From IMG/VR virus record IMGVR_UViG_3300010354_000092, positions 1-61,543 of that record: a stretch of 61,543 nt of DNA. One strand, 5' to 3'. Positions within the stretch are counted from its first letter, which is position 1. Every line of letters starts with the position of its first letter. The notes under the pieces are model-generated. The model worked only from the letters and a program-made list of their open reading frames with translations. It searched no databases and was not told the origin of the DNA. The position numbers and the translations under genes were made by a program. This document shows, piece after piece, positions 59,202 through 61,543 of this stretch. The DNA comes from a virus.

Positions 59202-59915
59202 ATGACTAATAAGATTGTTCCTGTGGTACAGAATACAGCATTAAACCCTAAACTTTGGGAGCCTAGCGGTCAGTTACAGCCCAGAGTCAAAAAAGCTTTG
59301 ATGAAAATTGCTGAGAAGTTTGTTGAGTTCTTGGACTTTGAAATTGCTATCAAAGATCTGCAGATCACGGGCAGTCAGGCCAATTACAACTACACAGAAT
59401 TTTCAGATCTTGATTTACATATCATAGTTGACTACAGAGAAATAACCTGCGATCAACCTGTGGAAGATCTATTTGATACCAAACGAAAACTATGGGGCAA
59501 ACGTCATGATATAACCATACGAGGTATACCCGTAGAATTATATGTAGAAGATCTAGCCAAACCTGCTGTGAGCAGTGCTTATAGTTTGAAAACAGACCAC
59601 TGGGTCAAGCAACCCAAGCAGATAGAAAAAACCTGGGATCTCATGGATATTGAACAGGAAACTCTGCAATGGCTTAAAAAAATCCGAGATGCTGTCAGCA
59701 GTCAACGGATCAGTAAATTAGACAGAGTACAGGACCAACTCAGAGCTTATAGACAGCAGAGTCTAGATCAAGGCGGTGAATTTTCAGATGGAAATTTAGT
59801 ATATAAGAATCTTAGAAATTTAGGTGCCCTGGAAATACTAATGACTGCCAAGCTCAAACTAACAGACAACGAATTGAGCCTCAGAGAGGTTGACCCTAGA
59901 CAGCAAAGATCATAA
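59202..59915 (+). CDS. Nucleotidyltransferase-fold protein
   Basis: This 237-aa protein has the NTase signature GSQANYNYTEFSDLDLHIIV at 57-76: Gly-Ser, then Asp69-x-Asp71, as in the catalytic strand of minimal nucleotidyltransferases. A third acidic residue may lie at PVELYVED (about 107-114). The C-terminal helical part (150-237) is basic and Gln-rich. Substrate unknown: it could add nucleotides to protein, RNA or small molecules. It is expressed late and predicted leaderless. GC is higher here than in the genes to the left. Confidence 0.7.
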   Translation: MTNKIVPVVQNTALNPKLWEPSGQLQPRVKKALMKIAEKFVEFLDFEIAIKDLQITGSQANYNYTEFSDLDLHIIVDYREITCDQPVEDLFDTKRKLWGKRHDITIRGIPVELYVEDLAKPAVSSAYSLKTDHWVKQPKQIEKTWDLMDIEQETLQWLKKIRDAVSSQRISKLDRVQDQLRAYRQQSLDQGGEFSDGNLVYKNLRNLGALEILMTAKLKLTDNELSLREVDPRQQRS

Positions 59916-59924
59916 ACTTAGTTT

Positions 59925-60629
59925 ATGAACAAAACACTGAGTATCGCCTGTATCGATACACTAAAATACGACCAAACACTGACTGCTGTAAAAAGCACCC
60001 TGGCCTGCACACCGGCCAGCAGAGTCTACTGGCTCAGCGATCGACCCTGTCCAGAAACACTGACTGTACCAGTGGATTGGATACGCATACAGCGATTTAA
60101 TCCTGAACTACACATTTATAATCACTGGTACAGCCACAGTTGTCTAAGAATCCTGCCCGCAGTGGTTAACACGGATTTCAACATAATCTGTCACTGGGAC
60201 GGATTTGCTGTCAATGCCGATGCTTGGACCGATGAATTCTACCACTATGATTACATAGGTGCACCTTGGCTATGGTGGCCCCAGAATGAAAACATAGGCA
60301 ACGGTGGTTTCAGTCTGCGCAGCCGTAGACTCTATGATGCACTGATAGATTGGCACCCTAGCTATCTAGTCAAAGATTGGCCCCAAATAGATCCTAGATT
60401 CCTTTATCAAGATCGTTCGGGTCACCAAACATTCTGTGAAGATAATCTCCTAGCAGGCCCTTATAGACAGCATCTAGAACAGCACTATGGCCTACGTTGG
60501 CCCTCCACGGAGCTAGCACACAGATTTTCAATAGAAGGCAGTGAGAGTTACTCAAGCCCCTGGTTCAAAAAGAGCCTGGGATTTCACGGCGTAGAAGCCG
60601 CAGAACATTATGGATATAAACTAAGATGA
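59925..60629 (+). CDS. DUF5672-like glycosyltransferase
   Basis: This 234-aa protein carries HWDGFAVNADAWTDEFYHYD, YIGAPWLWW and GNGGFSLRSRRLYDAL, the hallmark blocks of the DUF5672 family, regarded as glycosyltransferases of the GT-A type; the HWDG Asp would hold the metal and sugar nucleotide. The acceptor cannot be seen. The gene overlaps the HAD gene by ATGA and shows high GC and Leu CTA/CTG and Pro CCC usage unlike the phage core, hinting at a later acquisition. Confidence 0.75.
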   Translation: MNKTLSIACIDTLKYDQTLTAVKSTLACTPASRVYWLSDRPCPETLTVPVDWIRIQRFNPELHIYNHWYSHSCLRILPAVVNTDFNIICHWDGFAVNADAWTDEFYHYDYIGAPWLWWPQNENIGNGGFSLRSRRLYDALIDWHPSYLVKDWPQIDPRFLYQDRSGHQTFCEDNLLAGPYRQHLEQHYGLRWPSTELAHRFSIEGSESYSSPWFKKSLGFHGVEAAEHYGYKLR

Positions 60630-61144
60630 GATTACACCTAGACATGGATGGAGTAGTAGCCGACTGGCGGGCCTATGTAGCCCAAGTAATAGGCTATGAC
60701 CTACCCGATCCCAGAGCACACTATCCCGACCAAGATTGGCAGAAAATAAAGACACACGCTAGAATTTTTCGCGATCTACCCAAAACACCCCTAGCAGACG
60801 AATTAGTCTCAGTGGCTAGACAGTTTAGAGATCACTGGGGCTATGAATTGGTATTTCTCACTGCTATACCACATAACAACGATTTTCCTTGGACATTTCA
60901 TGACAAGTTTACCTGGGCTAAAAAACACTATCCAGACATACCTGTATGGTTCGGCCCTTACAGTCGTGACAAGCAACTACGCAGTAAACCGGGGTATATA
61001 CTAGTAGATGATCGCAAGGACAACTGTGCGAGTTGGCAGGCTCAAGGTGGCACTGCGGTATTAGTGCGTGAACCTTCAAATCTCACAGAAGCTATCCGTG
61101 AATTAAGAGAGCTCAAAGAGCGCGAAGCGCAAAAAATTGCCTAA
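60626..61144 (+). CDS. HAD-family 5'-nucleotidase/phosphatase
   Basis: This 172-aa haloacid-dehalogenase-like phosphatase has LDMDGVVADW at 5-14, with nucleophile Asp6 and Asp8, VFLTAIP (motif II) near 90, and YILVDDRKDNC (motif IV) near 127. It resembles 5'(3')-deoxyribonucleotidases, which remove phosphate from nucleotides. It might balance dNMP pools or act on sugar phosphates linked to the adjacent glycosyltransferase. ATGA coupling to the upstream gene. Confidence 0.78.
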   Translation: MRLHLDMDGVVADWRAYVAQVIGYDLPDPRAHYPDQDWQKIKTHARIFRDLPKTPLADELVSVARQFRDHWGYELVFLTAIPHNNDFPWTFHDKFTWAKKHYPDIPVWFGPYSRDKQLRSKPGYILVDDRKDNCASWQAQGGTAVLVREPSNLTEAIRELRELKEREAQKIA

Positions 61145-61152
61145 GAGAAATT

Positions 61153-61543
61153 TTAAGGATTATTATCTACGTTGATAATGTTTTGAGCAGCGGCAACAGC
61201 CTGAGCCTGTTCATCAGTAAGTGACACAGTGATAGGTGCCCAGGGTAATCTCACTGACAGTGTACCGCTGACTTCACTGAGTCTACGATCCACTTCAGCA
61301 AGTGTGTCCGCCAATGACTGCTCAGTGAATGAATTAGCTACCCAACCAAGAACATCTGATTCTGTTAACTGATCTCTGGGTATATAACCTTGACTGAGAT
61401 CGCCTATGGCAATGTCTGACTGTCCTAAGAGCATAGCACGATTAGCGCCGTCATCTGCCCATAGTTCCCACTGTGCTAGAGTGACTACGCCCGTGTAAGT
61501 GTCATGAGTTTGACTGTTAATAGCTATAATTTTCCAAGAGTAA
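61153..61543 (-). CDS. Phage protein cut by window edge (DUF7936-like)
   Basis: The frame stays open to the window edge: upstream of an internal ATG at 61434 it continues with YSWKIIAINSQTHDTYTGVV and TLAQWELWADDGANRAM. At least 129 residues are visible; the N-terminus is outside. The middle has LTESDVLGWVANSFTEQSL and the end AQAVAAAQNIINVD. The pattern recalls small phage proteins of the DUF7936 kind, possibly tail-assembly related. A low-confidence family guess. Confidence 0.6.
   Translation of the reverse strand, partial: YSWKIIAINSQTHDTYTGVVTLAQWELWADDGANRAMLLGQSDIAIGDLSQGYIPRDQLTESDVLGWVANSFTEQSLADTLAEVDRRLSEVSGTLSVRLPWAPITVSLTDEQAQAVAAAQNIINVDNNP

Noticed and set aside
1-61543. Host diagnosis as a cyanophage
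   Set aside because: No psbA, psbD, hli, plastocyanin or similar genes occur in this window; structural similarity alone also fits phages of other aquatic bacteria.

Overview
The window is 61.5 kb of a lytic, T4-like contractile-tailed phage (myovirus). It is AT-rich and densely packed, with most genes touching or overlapping by 4 bp, and it carries T4-type late promoter boxes (TAAATA) on both strands. Recognisable T4 homologues are gp13, 14, 15, 16, 17, 18, 19, 20, 21, 22, 23, 26, 51, 4, 32, 41, 61, 62, UvsX, UvsY and UvsW. Protein styles (long beta-rich fibre proteins, G-F/Y-x-G-S fibre repeats, the gp14/gp15/gp4 variants, small conserved unknowns beside UvsW and gp62) are closest to the aquatic T4-like phages of cyanobacteria and SAR11-type bacteria. 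No photosynthesis or other host-diagnostic genes are present, so the host cannot be fixed.

Layout. 1-2.4 kb: a stem-loop-rich edge, a proline-rich unknown protein, then gp51 and gp26 on the minus strand. 2.4-10.4 kb: tape-measure-like protein, portal gp20, prohead core proteins, protease gp21, scaffold gp22 and capsid gp23, closed by a terminator. 10.5-27.5 kb: fibre and virion-decoration genes, including a 2340-residue beta-helix protein with nine internal repeats and a 1240-residue collagen-like fibre. 27.6-29.3 kb: two sugar-nucleotide genes and a Nudix hydrolase. 29.3-32.8 kb: gp15 and gp14 (minus) diverging from gp13. 32.8-33.8 kb: an early-type dNMP kinase and an HNH-like protein. 33.9-46.0 kb: sheath gp18, tube gp19, baseplate/tube cap protein, gp4, terminase gp16 and gp17, and several conserved unknowns. 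46.2-58.6 kb: recombination and replication genes (gp32, UvsX, UvsY-like, a HARP-like protein, UvsW, gp62, gp61, gp41) with a glycosyltransferase-like gene and a tiny DnaE-like gene. 58.6-61.5 kb: AlgH-like, nucleotidyltransferase-like, DUF5672-like glycosyltransferase, HAD phosphatase and a gene cut by the window edge; this end is visibly richer in GC.

How it works together. The left two thirds build and fill the head, tail and fibres under late promoters; the right third copies and recombines DNA. Late promoters fall into two classes: some lie 20-70 nt upstream of a Shine-Dalgarno sequence, while others put TAAATA exactly 5 nt (sometimes 6-7 nt) before the ATG, which predicts leaderless mRNAs. 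Two divergent gene pairs share the same 17-bp TATTTA-N5-TAAATA element.

Most notable: (1) a 192-aa protein retaining all the short signature motifs of the bacterial replicative polymerase DnaE but almost none of its bulk; (2) a gp51 reading frame without a start codon, lying exactly in the -1 frame after an A-AAT-TTT heptamer at the end of gp26, which suggests programmed frameshifting; (3) the leaderless late promoter architecture; (4) a 20-codon leader ORF ahead of the giant fibre gene. There is no gene-free stretch above 300 bases; the largest gaps are 1-220, 6401-6582, 46039-46172, 10437-10567 and 13771-13892, each described below. No tRNA, rRNA, CRISPR array or insertion sequence was seen.
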